Source: Cinclus cinclus
Lineage: Eukaryota; Chordata; Aves; Passeriformes; Cinclidae
Assembly (NCBI RefSeq): GCF_963662255.1
Contig: NC_085052.1
Span: 37,148,654-37,212,653, forward strand
DNA length: 64,000 nucleotides
Direction: 5' to 3'
The notes beneath the pieces were generated by a model that saw only the letters and a list, made by a program, of their open reading frames with translations, did not search any database and had not been told where the DNA came from. How positions within the stretch are numbered: the stretch's first letter is position 1; each line of letters opens with the position of its first letter. A program made the position numbers and the translations under genes. Below are positions 1-11,017 of the stretch, in pieces.

Positions 1-110
1 GCCTGCATTGGGTCACAATGGTTCCTTGCTTCTCTTAACCCCTGTGCTGTCACAATGCATCCCATGCCCTTTTAGGCCACATGATGTCACAATGAATTAT
101 TTGATTCTTG
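1..110 (+). repeat. Half-unit A (110 bp)
   Basis: Half A is the more conserved half across the array. It starts GCCTGCATTGGGTCACAATG (or GCCTCCATTGGG) and ends TTTGATTCTTG. It contains three GTCACAATG cores at offsets 12, 49 and 86. Main variants: CATCCCATGCCC or CATTCCAAG(C/A)CC after the second core, and TTGATGTCACAATGAATC, ACATGA(T/C)GTCACAATGAATT or TTGGTCTTACAATGAACC at the third core. Confidence 0.93.
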
Positions 111-121
111 GCCTCCATTGT
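12..121 (+). repeat. Three ~37-bp ancestral sub-repeats within 110 bp
   Basis: GTCACAATG occurs at 12-20, 49-57 and 86-94, and the cognate GGCATAATA of half B begins at 122, giving spacings of 37, 37 and 36 bp. After each core the sequence keeps a loose pattern: roughly ATCC-TGC, then a T-rich run CTTTTA or TCTTAA, then GGCC or CCCC and a short G/T-rich end. Thus 110 bp is a trimer and 220 bp a hexamer of a ~36.7-bp ancestor. The extra sub-repeat at 54,423-54,457 supports this segmentation independently. Confidence 0.8.
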
Positions 122-220
122 GGCATAATAGATCCTTGCTTCTATTGGTCCCCGTGCTGTAACAATTCATCCCTGGCCCTTTTAGGCCCATTGGTGTCAC
201 AAGGGATCATTAGATTGTTA
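111..220 (+). repeat. Half-unit B, class I (AATAGATCC type)
   Basis: This is the B-half reference. It is marked by GGCATAATAGATCCTTGC, CTATTGGTCCCCGTGCTGTA and ACAATTCATCCCTGG. A common subtype ends CTTTTTATACCCCCTGGTGC, which adds one base and makes a 221-bp unit. Class I occurs throughout the window. Half B aligns with half A over its full 110 bp but is clearly diverged, which shows an old duplication of a 110-bp ancestor. Confidence 0.9.
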
Positions 221-313
221 GCCTGCATTGGGTCACAATGGTTCCTTGCTTCTCTTAACCTCTGTAGTGTCACAATGCATCCCATGCCCTTTTAGGCCAC
301 TTGATGTCACAAT

Positions 314-327
314 GAATCATTTGATTC
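314..327. repeat. Recurring dyad symmetry GAATCA-TT-TGATTC (half A)
   Basis: Representative of a 14-bp element with 6-bp inverted arms and a 2-base centre at offset 94-107 of half A. It is intact in most units with GAATCATTTGATTC and weakened in units with GAATTATTTGATTC or GAACCATTTGATTC. It could allow a small hairpin or bind a dimeric protein; neither is shown by the sequence. Confidence 0.5.
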
Positions 328-771
328 TTGGCCTCCACGGTGGCATAATACATCCTTGCTTCTATTGGTCCCCGTGCTGTAACAATCCATCCCTGGCCCT
401 TTTTATACCCCCTGGTGCCACAAAGGATCATTAGATTGTTAGCCTGCATTGGGTCACAAGGGTTCCTTGCTTCTCTTAACCTCTGTGGTGTCACAATGCA
501 TCCCATGCCCTTTTAGGCCACATGATGTCACAATGAATCATTTGATTTTTGGCCTCCATGGTGGCATAATTCTACCAGGTTTTACTTGGGCCCCATGCTT
601 TCACAATTCATCGCTGCCCCTTTTAGTCCCATTGGTGTCACAAGGGATCATTAGATTGTTAGCCTGCATTGGGTCACAATGGTTCCTTGCTTCTCTTAAC
701 CTCTGTGCTGTCACAATGCATCCCATGCCCTTTTAGGCCACTTGATGTCACAATGAATCATTTGATTCTTG

Positions 772-881
772 GCCTCCATGGTGTCATAATGGTTCCTTGT
801 TTCTATTGGGCCCCATGCTGTCACAATTCATCCCTGGCCCTTTTACGCCCCCTGGTGTCAAATGGGATCCTGGGATTATTA
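772..881 (+). repeat. Half-unit B, class IV (GATCCTGGGATTATTA type)
   Basis: Representative of a B class marked by TAATGGTTCCTTGTTTCTAT, GCTGTCACAATTCATCCCTG and TTTTACGCCCCCTGGTGTCA, ending AATGGGATCCTGGGATTATT. It is followed nearly always by an A half starting GCCTCCATTGGG instead of GCCTGCATTGGG. In region III the same class often reads TAATAGTTCC and CATTCCTGG. Confidence 0.85.
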
Positions 882-884
882 GCC

Positions 885-903
885 TCCATTGGGTCACAAT
901 GGA
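885..903. repeat. Recurring dyad symmetry TCCATTG-GGTCA-CAATGGA (start of half A)
   Basis: Representative of an inverted repeat with 7-bp arms and a 5-base spacer in units reading CCTCCATTGGGTCACAATGG followed by ATCC. In the commoner GCCTGCATTGGG form followed by TTCC, the arms shorten to 5 bp (CATTG/CAATG). It spans the first GTCACAATG core. Confidence 0.5.
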
Positions 904-991
904 TCCTTGCTTCTCTTAACCCCTGTGGTGTCACAATGCATCCCATGCCCTTTTAGGCCACTTGATGTCACAATGAATCATTTGATTCTTG

Positions 992-1101
992 GCCTCCATG
1001 GTGGCGTAATTGTACCAGGTTTTACTTGGGCCCCATGCTTTCACAATACATCCCTGGCCCTTTTAGGCCCATTGGTGTCACAAGGGATCCTGGGATTATT
1101 A
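992..1101 (+). repeat. Half-unit B, class II (GTACCAGG type)
   Basis: Representative of a B class marked by TAATTGTACCAGGTTTTA, TTGGGCCCCATGCTTTCACA and TTTTAGGCCCATTGGTGTCA. In region I its centre usually reads AATACATCCCTG or AATTCATCCCTG. In region II the class is coupled to an A half reading GATATCACAATG and ends GGGACCATTAG. The coupling makes it a useful barcode for higher-order repeats. Confidence 0.85.
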
Positions 1102-1431
1102 ACCTCCATTGGGTCACAATGGTTCCTTGCTTCTCTTAACCCCTGTGGTGTCACAATGCATCCCATGCCCTTTTAGGCCACTTGATGTCACAATGAATCA
1201 TTTGATTCTTGGCCTCCATGGTGGCGTAATTGTACCAGGTTTTAATTGGGCCCCATGCTTTCACAATACATCCCTGCCCCTTTTAGGCCCATTGGTGTCA
1301 CAAGGGATCATTAGATTGTTAGCCTCCATTGGGTCACAATGGATCCTTGCTTCTCTTAACCTCTGTGGTGTCACAATGTATTCCAAGCCCTTTTAGGCCA
1401 CTTGGTCTTACAATGAACCATTTGATTCTTG

Positions 1432-1541
1432 GCCTTCATGGTGTCATAATGGTTCCTTGCTTCTATAGGTCCCCATGCTGTCAGAGTTCATCCGTTGTCC
1501 TTTTGCGCCCCCTGGTGTCAAAAGGGATTCTTAGATTGTTA
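1432..1541 (+). repeat. Half-unit B, class III (CTATAGGTCC / GTCAGAG type)
   Basis: Representative of a B class marked by CTTCTATAGGTCCCCATGCT, GTCAGAGTTCATCC and CTTTTGCGCCCCCTGGTGTC, ending AAAAGGGATTCTTAG. It is almost always preceded by an A half reading TTGGTCTTACAATGAACC, so this A-B pair moves as a block. In regions I and III it starts GCCTTCATGG; in region II it starts GCCTCCATGG. Confidence 0.85.
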
Positions 1542-1989
1542 GCCTGCATTGGGTCACAATGGATCCTTGCTTCTCTTAACCCCTGTGGTGTCACAATGCA
1601 TCCCATGCCCTTTTAGGCCACTTGATGTCACAATGAATCATTTGATTCTTGGCCTCCATGGTGGTGTAATTGTACCAGGTTTTAATTGGGACCCATGCTT
1701 TCACAATATATCCCTGCCCCTTTTAGGCCCATTGATGTCTCAAGGGATCATTAGATTATTAGCCTCCATTGGGTCACAATGGATCCTTGCTTCTCTTAAC
1801 CCCTGTGGTGTCACAATGCATCCCATGCCCTTTTAGGCCACTTGATGTCACAATGAATCATTTGATTCTTGGCCTCCACCGTGGCATAATACATCCTTGC
1901 TTCTATTGGTCCCCGTGCTTTAACAATCTATCCCTGGCCCTTTTTATACCCCCTGGTGCCAAAAGGGATCATTAGATTGTTAGCCTGCA

Positions 1990-2871
1990 TTGGGTCACAA
2001 TGGTTCCTTGCTTCTCTTAACCCCTGTGGTGTCACAATGCATCCCATGCGCTTTTAGGCTGCATGATGTCACAATGAATTATTTGATTCTTGGCCTCCAT
2101 GGTGGCATAATAGATCCTTGCTTCTATTGGTCCCCGTGCTGTAACAATTCATCCCTGGCCCTTTTAGGCCCATTGGTGTAAACAAGGGATCATTAGATTG
2201 TTAGCCTGCATTGGGTCACAATGGTTCCTTGCTTCTCTTAACCTCTGTGGTGTCACAATGCATTCGAAGCCCTTTTAGGCCACTTGGTCTTACAATGAAC
2301 CATTTGATTCATGGCCTTCATGGTGTCATAATGGTTCCTTGCTTCTTTAGGTCCCCATGCTGTCAGAGTTCATCCGTGGTCCTTTTGCGCACCCGGGTGT
2401 CAAAAGGGATTCTTAGATTGTTAGCCTGCATTGGGTCACAATGGTTCCTTGCTTCTCTTAACCCCTGTGGTGTCACAATGCATCCCATGACCTTTTAGGC
2501 CACTTGATGTCACAATGAATCATTTGATTCTTGGCCTCCATGGTGGCATAATTGTACCAGGTTTTACTTGGGCCCCATGCTTTCACAATTCATCCCTGCC
2601 CCTTTTAGGCCCATTGGTGTCACAAGGGATCATTAGATTGTTAGCCTGCATTGGGTCACAATGGATCCTTGCTTCTCTTAACCCCTGTGCTGTCACAATG
2701 CATCCCATGCCCTTTTAGGCTGCATGACGTCACAATGAATTATTTGATTCTTGGCCTCCATGGCGGCATAATAGATCCTTGCTTCTATTGGTCCCCGTGC
2801 TGTAACAATTCATCCCTGGCCCTTTTAGGCCCATTGGTGTAAACAAGGGATCATTAGATTGTTAGCCTGCA
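1990..2871 (+). repeat. Three-unit duplication (661-bp offset) with GTAAACAAGG marker
   Basis: The units beginning near 1,983 and 2,644 share TTTTAGGCTGCATGA and the one-base-longer GGTGTAAACAAGGG (near 2,176 and 2,837), at an offset of 661 bp. One copy reads CATGATGTCAC and the other CATGACGTCAC, a CpG/TpG difference within the pair. The GTAAACAAGG variant also occurs near 15,167. Confidence 0.7.
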
Positions 2872-4700
2872 TTGGGTCACAATGGTTCCTTGCTTCTCTT
2901 AACCTCTGTGCTGTCACAATGCATCCCATGCCCTTTTAGGCCACTTGATGTCACAATGAATCATTTGATTCTTGGCCTCCATGGTGTCATAATGGTTCCT
3001 TGTTTCTATTTGTCCCCGTGCTGTCACAATTCATCCCTGGCCCTTTTACGCCCCCTGGTGTCAAATGGGATCCTGGGATTATTAGCCTCCATTGGGTCAC
3101 AATGCATCCTTGCTGCTCTTAACCCCTGTGGTGTCACAATGCATCCCATGCCCTTTTAGGCCACTTGATGTCACAATGAATCATTTGAGTCTTGGCCTCC
3201 ACGGTGGCATAATAGATCCTTGCTTCTATTGGTCCCCGTGCTGTAACAATCCATCCCTGGCCCTTTTTATACCCCCTGGTGCCACAAGGGATCATTAGAT
3301 TGTTAGCCTGCATTGGGTCACAATGGTTCCTTGCTTCTCTTAACCTCTGTGGTGTCACAATGCATTCCAAGCCCTTTTAGGCCACTTGGTCTTACAATGA
3401 ACCATTTGATTCTTGGCCTTCATGGTGTCATAATGGTTCCTTGCTTCTATAGGTCCCCATGCTGTCAGAGTTCATCTGTGGTCCTCTTGCGCCTCCTGGG
3501 GTCAAAAGGGATACTTAGATTGTTAGCCTGCATTGGGTCGCAATGGTTCCTTGCTTCTCTTAACCCCTGTGGTGTCACAATGCATCCCATGCCCTTTTAG
3601 GCCACTTGATGTCGCAATGAATCATTTGATTCTTGGCCTCCATGGTGGCGTAATTGTACCAGGTTTTAATTGGGCCCCATGCATTCACAATAAATCCCTG
3701 CCTCTTTTAGGCCCATTGGTGTCACAAGGGATCATTAGATTGTTAGCCTCCATTGGGTCACAATGGATCCTTGCTTCTCTTAACCCCTGTGCTGTCACAA
3801 TGCATCCCATGCCCTTTTAGGCCACATGATGTCACAATGAATTATGTGATTCTTGGCCTCAATGGTGGCATAAAAGATCCTTGCTTCTATTGGTCCCCGT
3901 GCTGTAACAATTCATCCCTGGCCCTTTTAGGCCCATTGGTGTCACAAGGGATCATTAGATTGTTAGCCTGCATTGGGTCACAATGGTTCCTTGCTTCTCT
4001 TAACCTCTGTGGTGTCACAATGCATCCCATGCCCTTTTAGGCCACTTGATGTCACAATGAATCATTTGATTCTTGGCCTCCATGGTGTCATAATGGTTCC
4101 TTGTTTCTATTTGTCCCCGTGCTGTCACAATTCATCCCTGGCCCTTTTACGCCCCCTGGTGTCAAATTGGATCCTGGGATTATTAGCCTCCATTGGGTCA
4201 CAATGGATCCTTGCTTCTCTTAACCCCTGTGGTGTCACAATGCATCCCATGCCCTTTTAGGCCACTTGATGTCACAATGAATCATTTGAGTCTTGGCCTC
4301 CACGGTGGCATAATAGATCCTTGCTTCTATTGGTCCCCGTGCTGTAACAATCCATCCCTGGCCCTTTTTATACCCCCTGGTGCCACAAGGGATCATTAGA
4401 TTGTTAGCCTGCATTGGGTCACAATGGTTCCTTGCTTCTCTTAACCTCTGTGGTGTCACAATGCATTCCAAGCCCTTTTAGGCCACTTGGTCTTACAATT
4501 AACCATTTGATTCTTGGCCTTCATGGTGTCATAATGGTTCCTTGCTTCTATAGGTCCCCATGCTGTCAGAGTTCATCTGTGGTCCTCTTGCGCCTCCTGG
4601 TGTCAAAAGGGATACTTAGATTGTTAGCCTGCATTGGGTCACAATGGTTCCTTGCTTCTCTTAACCCCTGTGGTGTCACAATGCATCCCATGCCCTTTTG
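2872..4700 (+). repeat. Five-unit duplication (1,101-bp offset)
   Basis: 2,872 to about 3,600 aligns with 3,973 to about 4,700. The shared private form is TTTCTATTTGTCCCCGTGCT in a class IV half, followed in both by the CATTTGAGTCTTGGCCTCCA class I unit and the class III unit with GTTCATCTGTGGTCCTCTTG. The copies differ by small changes such as TCAAATGGGATCC versus TCAAATTGGATCC. Confidence 0.72.
3092..3880 (+). repeat. Long-range segment pair 2, left copy
   Basis: This segment matches 11,018-11,806 at an offset of 7,926 bp (36 units + 6 bp). Shared private markers are CACAATGCATCCTTGC at the start, GCATTCACAATAAATCCCTG, CTCCTGGGGTCAAAAGG, and GCCTCAATGGTGGCATAAAA (AATGG at 3,861 and 11,787). 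Confidence 0.78.
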
Positions 4701-6330
4701 GGCCACTTGATGTCACAATGAATCATTTGATTCTTGGCCTCCATGGTGGTGTAATTGTACCAGGTTTTACTTGGGCCCCATGCTTTCACAATTAATCCCA
4801 GCCCTTTTTAGGCCCATTGGTGTCACAAGGGATCATTAGATTGTTAGCCTGCATTGGGTCACAATGGTTCCTTGCTTCTCTTAACCTCTGTGGTGTCACA
4901 ATGCATCCCATGCCCTTTTAGGCCACTTGATGTCACAATGAATCATTTGATTCTTGGCCTCCATGGTGGCGTAATTGTACCAGGTTTTAATTGGGACCCA
5001 TGCTTTCACAATACATCCCTGCCCCTTTTAGGCGCATTGGTGTCAAAAGGGATCATTACATTGTTAGCCTGCATTGGGTCACAATGGATCCTTACTTCTC
5101 TTAACCCTTGTGCTGTCACAATGCATCCCATGCCCTTTTAGGCCACATGACGTCACAATGAATTATTTGATTCTTGGCCTCCATGGCGGCATAATAGATC
5201 CTTGCTTCTATTGGTCCCCGTGCTGTAACAATCCATCCCTGGCCCTTTTTATACTTCCTGGTGCCACAAGGGATCATTAGATTGTTAGCCTGCATTGGGT
5301 CACAATGGTTCCTTGCTTCTCTTAACCTCTGTGGTGTCACAATGCATTCCAAGCCCTTTTAGGCCACTTGGTCTTACAATTAACCATTTGATTCTTGGCC
5401 TTCATGGTGTCATAATGGTTCCTTGCTTCTATAGGTCCCCATGCTGTCAGAGTTCATCTGTGGTCCTCTTGCGCCTCCTGGTGTCAAAAGGGATACTTAG
5501 ATTGTTAGCCTGCATTGGGTCACAATGGTTCCTTGCTTCTCTTAACCCCTGTGGTGTCACAATGCATCCCATGCCCTTTTGGGCCACTTGATGTCACAAT
5601 GAATCATTTGATTCTTGGCCTCCATGGTGGTGTAATTGTACCAGGTTTTACTTGGGCCCCATGCTTTCACAATTAATCCCTGCCCTTTTTAGGCCCATTG
5701 GTATCACAAGGGATCATTAGATTGTTAGCCTGCATTGGGTCACAATGGTTCCTTGCTTCTCTTAACCTCTGTGGTGTCACAATGCATCCCATGCCCTTTT
5801 AGGCCACTTGATGTCACAATGAATCATTTGATTCTTGGCCTCCATGGTGGCATAATTGTACCAGGTTTTAATTGGGACCCATGCTTTCACAATACATCCC
5901 TGCCCCTTTTAGGCGCATTGGTGTCAAAAGGGATCATTACATTGTTAGCCTGCATTGGGTCACAATGGATCCTTACTTCTCTTAACCCTTGTGCTGTCAC
6001 AATGCATCCCATGCCCTTTTAGGCCACATGATGTCACAATGAATTATTTGATTCTTGGCCTCCATGGCGGCATAATAGATCCTTGCTTCTATTGGTCCCC
6101 GTGCTGTAACAATCCATCCCTGGCCCTTTTTATACTTCCTGGTGCCACAAGGGATCATTAGATTGTTAGCCTGCATTGGGTCACAATGGTTCCTTGCTTC
6201 TCTTAACCTCTGTGGTGTCACAATGCATTCCAAGCCCTTTTAGGCCACTTGGTCTTACAATTAACCATTTGATTCTTGGCCTTCATGGTGTCATAATGGT
6301 TCCTTGCTTCTATAGGTCCCCATGCTGTCA
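4414..6330 (+). repeat. Four-unit higher-order repeat (881 bp), two copies plus a partial
   Basis: 4,414-5,294 and 5,295-6,175 are successive 881-bp copies. A third copy starts at 6,176 and diverges after about 6,330. Each copy contains the A-half variant CTTACAATTAACCATTTG, the readthrough variant CCCTTTTGGGCCACTTG, ACAATTAATCCC, GGGACCCATGCTTTCAC, TTACATTGTTAGCC and TATACTTCCTGG. Order and spacing are identical in both copies. Confidence 0.85.
5148..5155. promoter_or_regulatory. CRE-type palindrome TGACGTCA (one of ten)
   Basis: TGACGTCA is the consensus site of CREB/ATF bZIP proteins. It occurs in A halves reading ACATGACGTCACAATGAATT (GAATCA in one) at 2,725, 5,148, 7,130, 9,330, 13,513, 15,495, 16,376, 18,356, 33,543 and 42,568. 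Related units have TGATGTCA at the same place, as expected from deamination of a methylated CpG. Binding is not implied; the motif match is all that is seen. Confidence 0.35.
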
Positions 6331-7400
6331 GAGATCATCCGTGGTCCTTTTGCGCCCCCTGGTGTCAAAAGGGTTTCTTAGATTGTTAGCCTGCATTGGG
6401 TCACAATGGATCCTTGCTTCTCTTAACCCCTGTGGTGTCACAATGCATCCCATGCCCTTTTAGGCCACATGATGTCACAATGAATTATTTGATTCTTGGC
6501 CTCCATAGCGGCATAATAGATCCTTGCTTTTATTGGTCCCCGTGCTGTAACAATTCATCCCTGCCCCTTTTAGGCGCATTGGTGTCACAAGAGCTCCTTA
6601 GATTGTTAGCCTCCTTTGGGTCACAATGGATCCTTGCTTCTCTTAACCCCTGTGGTGTCACAATGCATCCCATGCCCTTTTAGGCCACTTGATGTCACAA
6701 TGAATCATTTGATTCTTGGCCTCCATGGTGTCATAATGGTTCCTTGCTTCTATAGGTCCCCATGCTGTCAGAGTCCATCCGTGGTCCTTTTGCGCCCCCT
6801 GGTGTCAAAAGGGATCATTAGATTGTTAGCCTGCATTGGGTCACAATGGATCCTTGCTTCTCTTAACCCCTGTGGTGTCACAATGCATCCCATGCCCTTT
6901 TAGGCCACTTGATGTCACAATGAATCATTTGATTCTTGGCCTCCATGGTGGCATAATTGTAGCAGGTTTTAATTGGGCCCCAATCTTTCACAATACATCC
7001 CTGCCCCTTTTAGGCCCATTGGTGTCACAAGGGATCATTAGATTGTTAGCCTGCATTGGGTCACAATGGATCCTTGCTTCTCTTAACCCCTGTGGTGTCA
7101 CAATGCATCCCATGCCCTTTTAGGCCACATGACGTCACAATGAATCATTTGATTCTTGGCCTCCATGGCGGCATAATAGATCCTTGCTTCTATTGGTCCC
7201 CGTGCTGTAACAATTCATCCCTGGCCCTTTTAGGCCCATTGGTGTCACAAGGGATCATTAGATTGTTAGCCTGCATTGGGTCACAATAGTTCCTTGCTTC
7301 TCTTAACCTCTGAGGTGTCACAATGCATCCCATGCCCTTTTAGGCCACTTGATGTCACAATGAATTATTTGATTCTTGGCCTCCATGGCGGCATAATAGA
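6176..7400 (+). repeat. Long-range segment pair 3, left copy
   Basis: This segment matches 13,660-14,884 at an offset of 7,484 bp (34 units + 4 bp). Shared markers: CTTACAATTAACCATTTG, CAGAGATCATCCGTGG, TAATTGTAGCAGGTTTTAAT (AGCAGG at 6,961 and 14,445) and CCTCTGAGGTGTCACAATG. The second unit of the pair differs between copies, so unit replacement occurred after duplication. Confidence 0.75.
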
Positions 7401-10269
7401 TCCTTGCTTCTATTGGTCCCCGTGCTGTAACAATACATCCCTGGCCCTTTTTATACCCCTGGTGCCACAAGGGATCATTCGATTGTTAGCCTGCATTGGG
7501 TCACAATGGATCCTTGCTTCTCTTAACCCCTGTGGTGTCACAATGCATCCCATGCCCTTTTAGGCCACTTGATGTCACAATGAATCATTTGATTCTTGGC
7601 CTCCATGGCGGCATAATAGATCCGTGCTTCTATTGGTCCCCGTGCTGTAACAATTCATCCCTGGCCCTTTTAGGCCCATTGGTGTCACAAGGGATCATTA
7701 GATTGTTAGCCTGCATTGGGTCACAATGGATCCTTGCTTCTCTTAACCCCTGTGGTGTCACAATGCATCCCATGCCCTTTTAGGCCACTTGATGTCACAA
7801 TGAATCATTTGATTCTTGGCCTCCATGGTGACATAATTGTACCAGGTTTTAATTGGGCCCCATGCTTTCACAATACATCCCTGCCCCTTTTAGGCCCATT
7901 GGTGTCAAAAGGGATCATTAGATTGTTAGCCTGCATTGGGTCACAATGGATCCTTGCTTCTCTTAACCCCTGTGCTGTCACAATGCATCCCATGCCCTTT
8001 TAGGCCACATGATGTCACAATGAATTATTTGATTCTTGGCCTCCATGGCGGCATAATAGATCCTTGCTTCTATTGGTCCCCGTGCTGTAACAATTCATCC
8101 CTGGCCCTTTTAGGCCCATTGGTGTCACAAGGGATCATTAGATTGTTAGCCTGCACTGGGTCACAATGGTTCCTTGCTTCTCTTAACCTCTGTGGTGTCA
8201 CAATGCATCCCATGCCCTTTTAGGCCACTTGATGTCACAATGAATCATTTGATTCTTGGCCTCCATGGTGTCATAATGGTTCCTTGTTTCTATTGGGCCC
8301 CATGCTGTCACAATTCATCCCTGGCCCTTTTACGCCCCCTGGTGTCAAATGGGATCCTGGGATTATTAGCCTCCATTGGGTCACAATGGATCCTTGCTTC
8401 TCTTAACCCCTGTGGTGTCACAATGCATCCCATGCCCTTTTAGGCCACTTGATGTCACAATGAATCATTTGATTCTTGGCCTCCACGGTGGCATAATACA
8501 TCCTTCCTTCTATTGGTCCCCGTGCTGTAACAATCCATCCCTGGCCCTTTTTATACCCCCTGGTGCCACAAGGGATCATTAGATTGTTAGCCTGCATTGG
8601 GTCACAATGGTTCCTTGCTTCTCTTAACCTCTGTGGTGTCACAATGCATTCCAAGCCCTTTTAGGCCACTTGGTCTTACAATGAACCATTTGATTCTTGG
8701 CCTTCATGGTGTCATAATGGTTCCTTGCTTCTATAGGCCCCATGCTCTCAGTGTTCATCCGTGGTCCTTTTGCGCCCCCTGGTGTCAAAAGTGATTCTTA
8801 GATTGTTAGCCTGCATTGGGTCACAATGGTTCCTTGCTTCTCTTAACCCCTGTGGTGTCACAATGCATCCCATGCCCTTTTAGGCCACTTGATGTCACAA
8901 TGAATCATTTGATTCTTGGCCTCCATGGTGGTGTAATTGTACCAGGTTTTACTTGGGCCCCATGCTTTCACAATTCATCCCTGGCACTTTTAGGCCCATT
9001 GGTGTCACAAGGGATCATTAGATTGTTAGCCTGCATTGGGTCACAATGGTTCCTTGCTTCTCTTAAACTCTGTGGTGTCACAATGCATCCCATGCCCTTT
9101 TAGGCCACTTGATGTCACAATGAATTATTTGATTCATGGCCTCCATGGTGGCATAATGGTTCCTTGTTTCTATTGGGCCCCATGCCTTCACAATACATCC
9201 CTGCCCCTTTTAGGCGCCTTGGTGTCAAAAGGGATCATTAGATTGTTAGCCTCCATTGGGTCACAATGGATCCTTACATCTCTAAACCCCTGTGCTGTCA
9301 CAATGCATCCCATGCCCTTTTAGGCCACATGACGTCACAATGAATTATTTGATTCTTGGCCTCCATGGCGGCATAATAGATCCTTGCTTCTATTGGTCCC
9401 CGTGCTGTAACAATCCATCCCTGGCCCTTTTTATACCCCCTGGTGCCACAAGGGATCATTCGATTGTTAGCCTGCATTGGGTCACAATGGTTCCTTGCTT
9501 CTCTTAACCTCTGTGGTGTCACAATGCATTCCAAGCCCTTTTAGGCCACTTGGTCTTACAATGAACCATTTGATTCTTGGCCTTCATGGTGTCATAATGG
9601 TTCCTTGCTTCTATAGGTCCCCATGCTGTCAGAGTCCATCCGTGGTCCTTTTGCGCCCCCTGGTGTCAAAAGGGATTCACAGATTGTTAGCCTGCATTGG
9701 GTCACAATGGTTCCTTGCTTCTCTTAACCCCTGTGCTGTCACAATGCATCCCATGCCCTTTTAGGCCACTTGATGTCACAATGAATCATTTGATTCTTGG
9801 CCTCCATGGTGGCGTAATTGTACCAGGTTTTAATTGGGCCCCATGCTTTCACAATATATCCCTGCCCCTTTTAGGCCCATTGGTGTCAAAAGGGATCATT
9901 AGATTGTTAGCCTGCATTGGGTCACAATGGTTCCTTGCTTCTCTTAACCTCTGTGGTGTCACAATGCATCCCATGCCCTTTTAGGCCACTTGATGTCACA
10001 ATGAATCATTTGATTCTTGGCCTCCATGGTGTCATAATGGTTCCTTGTTTCTATTGGGCCCCATGCTTTCACAATACATCCCTGCCCCTTTTAGGCCCAT
10101 TGGTGTCACAAGGGATCATTAGATTGTTAGCCTGCATTGGGTCACAATGGTTCCTTGCTTCTCTTAACCCCTGTGCTGTCACAATGCATCCCATGCCCTT
10201 TTAGGCCACATGATGTCACAATGAATTATTTGATTCTTGGCCTTCATGGTGGCATAATAGATCCTTGGT

Positions 10270-10989
10270 TCTATTGGTCCCCGTGCTGTAACAATCCATC
10301 CCTGGCCCTTTTTATACCCCCTGGTGCCACAAAGGATCATTAGATTGTTAGCCTGCATTGGGTCACAATGGTTCCTTGCTTCTCTTAACCTCTGTGGTGT
10401 CACAATGCATCCCATGCCCTTTTAGGCCACATGATGTCACAATGAATCATTTGATTTTTGGCCTCCATGGTGGCATAATTCTACCAGGTTTTACTTGGGC
10501 CCCATGCTTTCACAATTCATCGCTGCCCCTTTTAGTCCCATTGGTGTCACAAGGGATCATTAGATTGTTAGCCTGCATTGGGTCACAATGGTTCCTTGCT
10601 TCTCTTAACCTCTGTGCTGTCACAATGCATCCCATGCCCTTTTAGGCCACTTGATGTCACAATGAATCATTTGATTCTTGGCCTCCATGGTGTCATAATG
10701 GTTCCTTGTTTCTATTGGGCCCCATGCTGTCACAATTCATCCCTGACCCTTTTACGCCCCCTGGTGTCAAATGGGATCCTGGGATTATTAGCCTCCATTG
10801 GGTCACAATGGATCCTTGCTTCTCTTAACCCCTGTGCTGTCACAATGCATCCAATGCCCTTTTAGGCCACTTGATGTCACAATGAATCATTTGATTCTTG
10901 GCCTCCATGGTGGCGTAATTGTACCAGGTTTTACTTGGGCCCCATGCTTTCACAATACATCCCTGGCCCTTTTAGGCCCATTGGTGTCA
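10270..10989 (+). repeat. Long-range segment pair 1, right copy
   Basis: Partner of 361-1,080. It is followed directly, from 11,018, by the partner of 3,092-3,880. The ~2 kb that separates the two segments on the left (about 1,080-3,092, nine units) is therefore missing here, or was gained there. Confidence 0.75.
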
Positions 10990-11017
10990 AAAGGGATCAT
11001 TAGATTGTTAGCCTCCA

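Larger units (their letters stand above)
1..220 (+). repeat. Reference 220-bp satellite unit (dimer A+B)
   Basis: This first complete unit serves as the reference for phase. It consists of two 110-bp halves that align without gaps: half A at 1-110 and half B at 111-220. Shared landmarks sit at equal offsets in both halves: GCCT at offset 1, CCTTGCTTCT at offset 24, GTGCTGT at offset 44 and CCCTTTTAGGCC at offset 67. Because 220 leaves a remainder of 1 when divided by 3, any open frame shifts by one position in each successive unit. That argues against a coding role. Confidence 0.95.
361..1080 (+). repeat. Long-range segment pair 1, left copy
   Basis: This segment matches 10,270-10,989 at an offset of 9,909 bp (45 units + 9 bp). 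Private shared markers include CACAAAGGATCATTAG, TAATTCTACCAGGTTTTACT (CTACCAGG at 572 and 10,481), CATCGCTGCCCC and TTTTAGTCCCATTGG. These variants are rare elsewhere, so common descent by segmental duplication is more likely than convergence. The limits are approximate. Confidence 0.75.

Noticed and set aside
1..220. CRISPR array (37-bp repeat-like cores at regular spacing)
   Set aside because: There are no unique spacers: the sequence between cores is itself repeated, the sub-repeats are degenerate, and no cas genes or leader are present.
8..295. Family of ~95-residue hydrophobic, cysteine-rich predicted proteins on the + strand
   Set aside because: The frame starts at TTG, occurs once per 220-bp unit, changes phase each unit because 220 is not divisible by 3, overlaps the next by 68 bp, and is interrupted freely in variants. 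It is satellite sequence, not a gene family.
270..506. Recurring 78-codon frame on the - strand (about 25 copies)
   Set aside because: It appears wherever a class I half with the +1-base CTTTTTATACC end follows a suitable A half. It is the opposite strand of the same repeat and shows no independent conservation.
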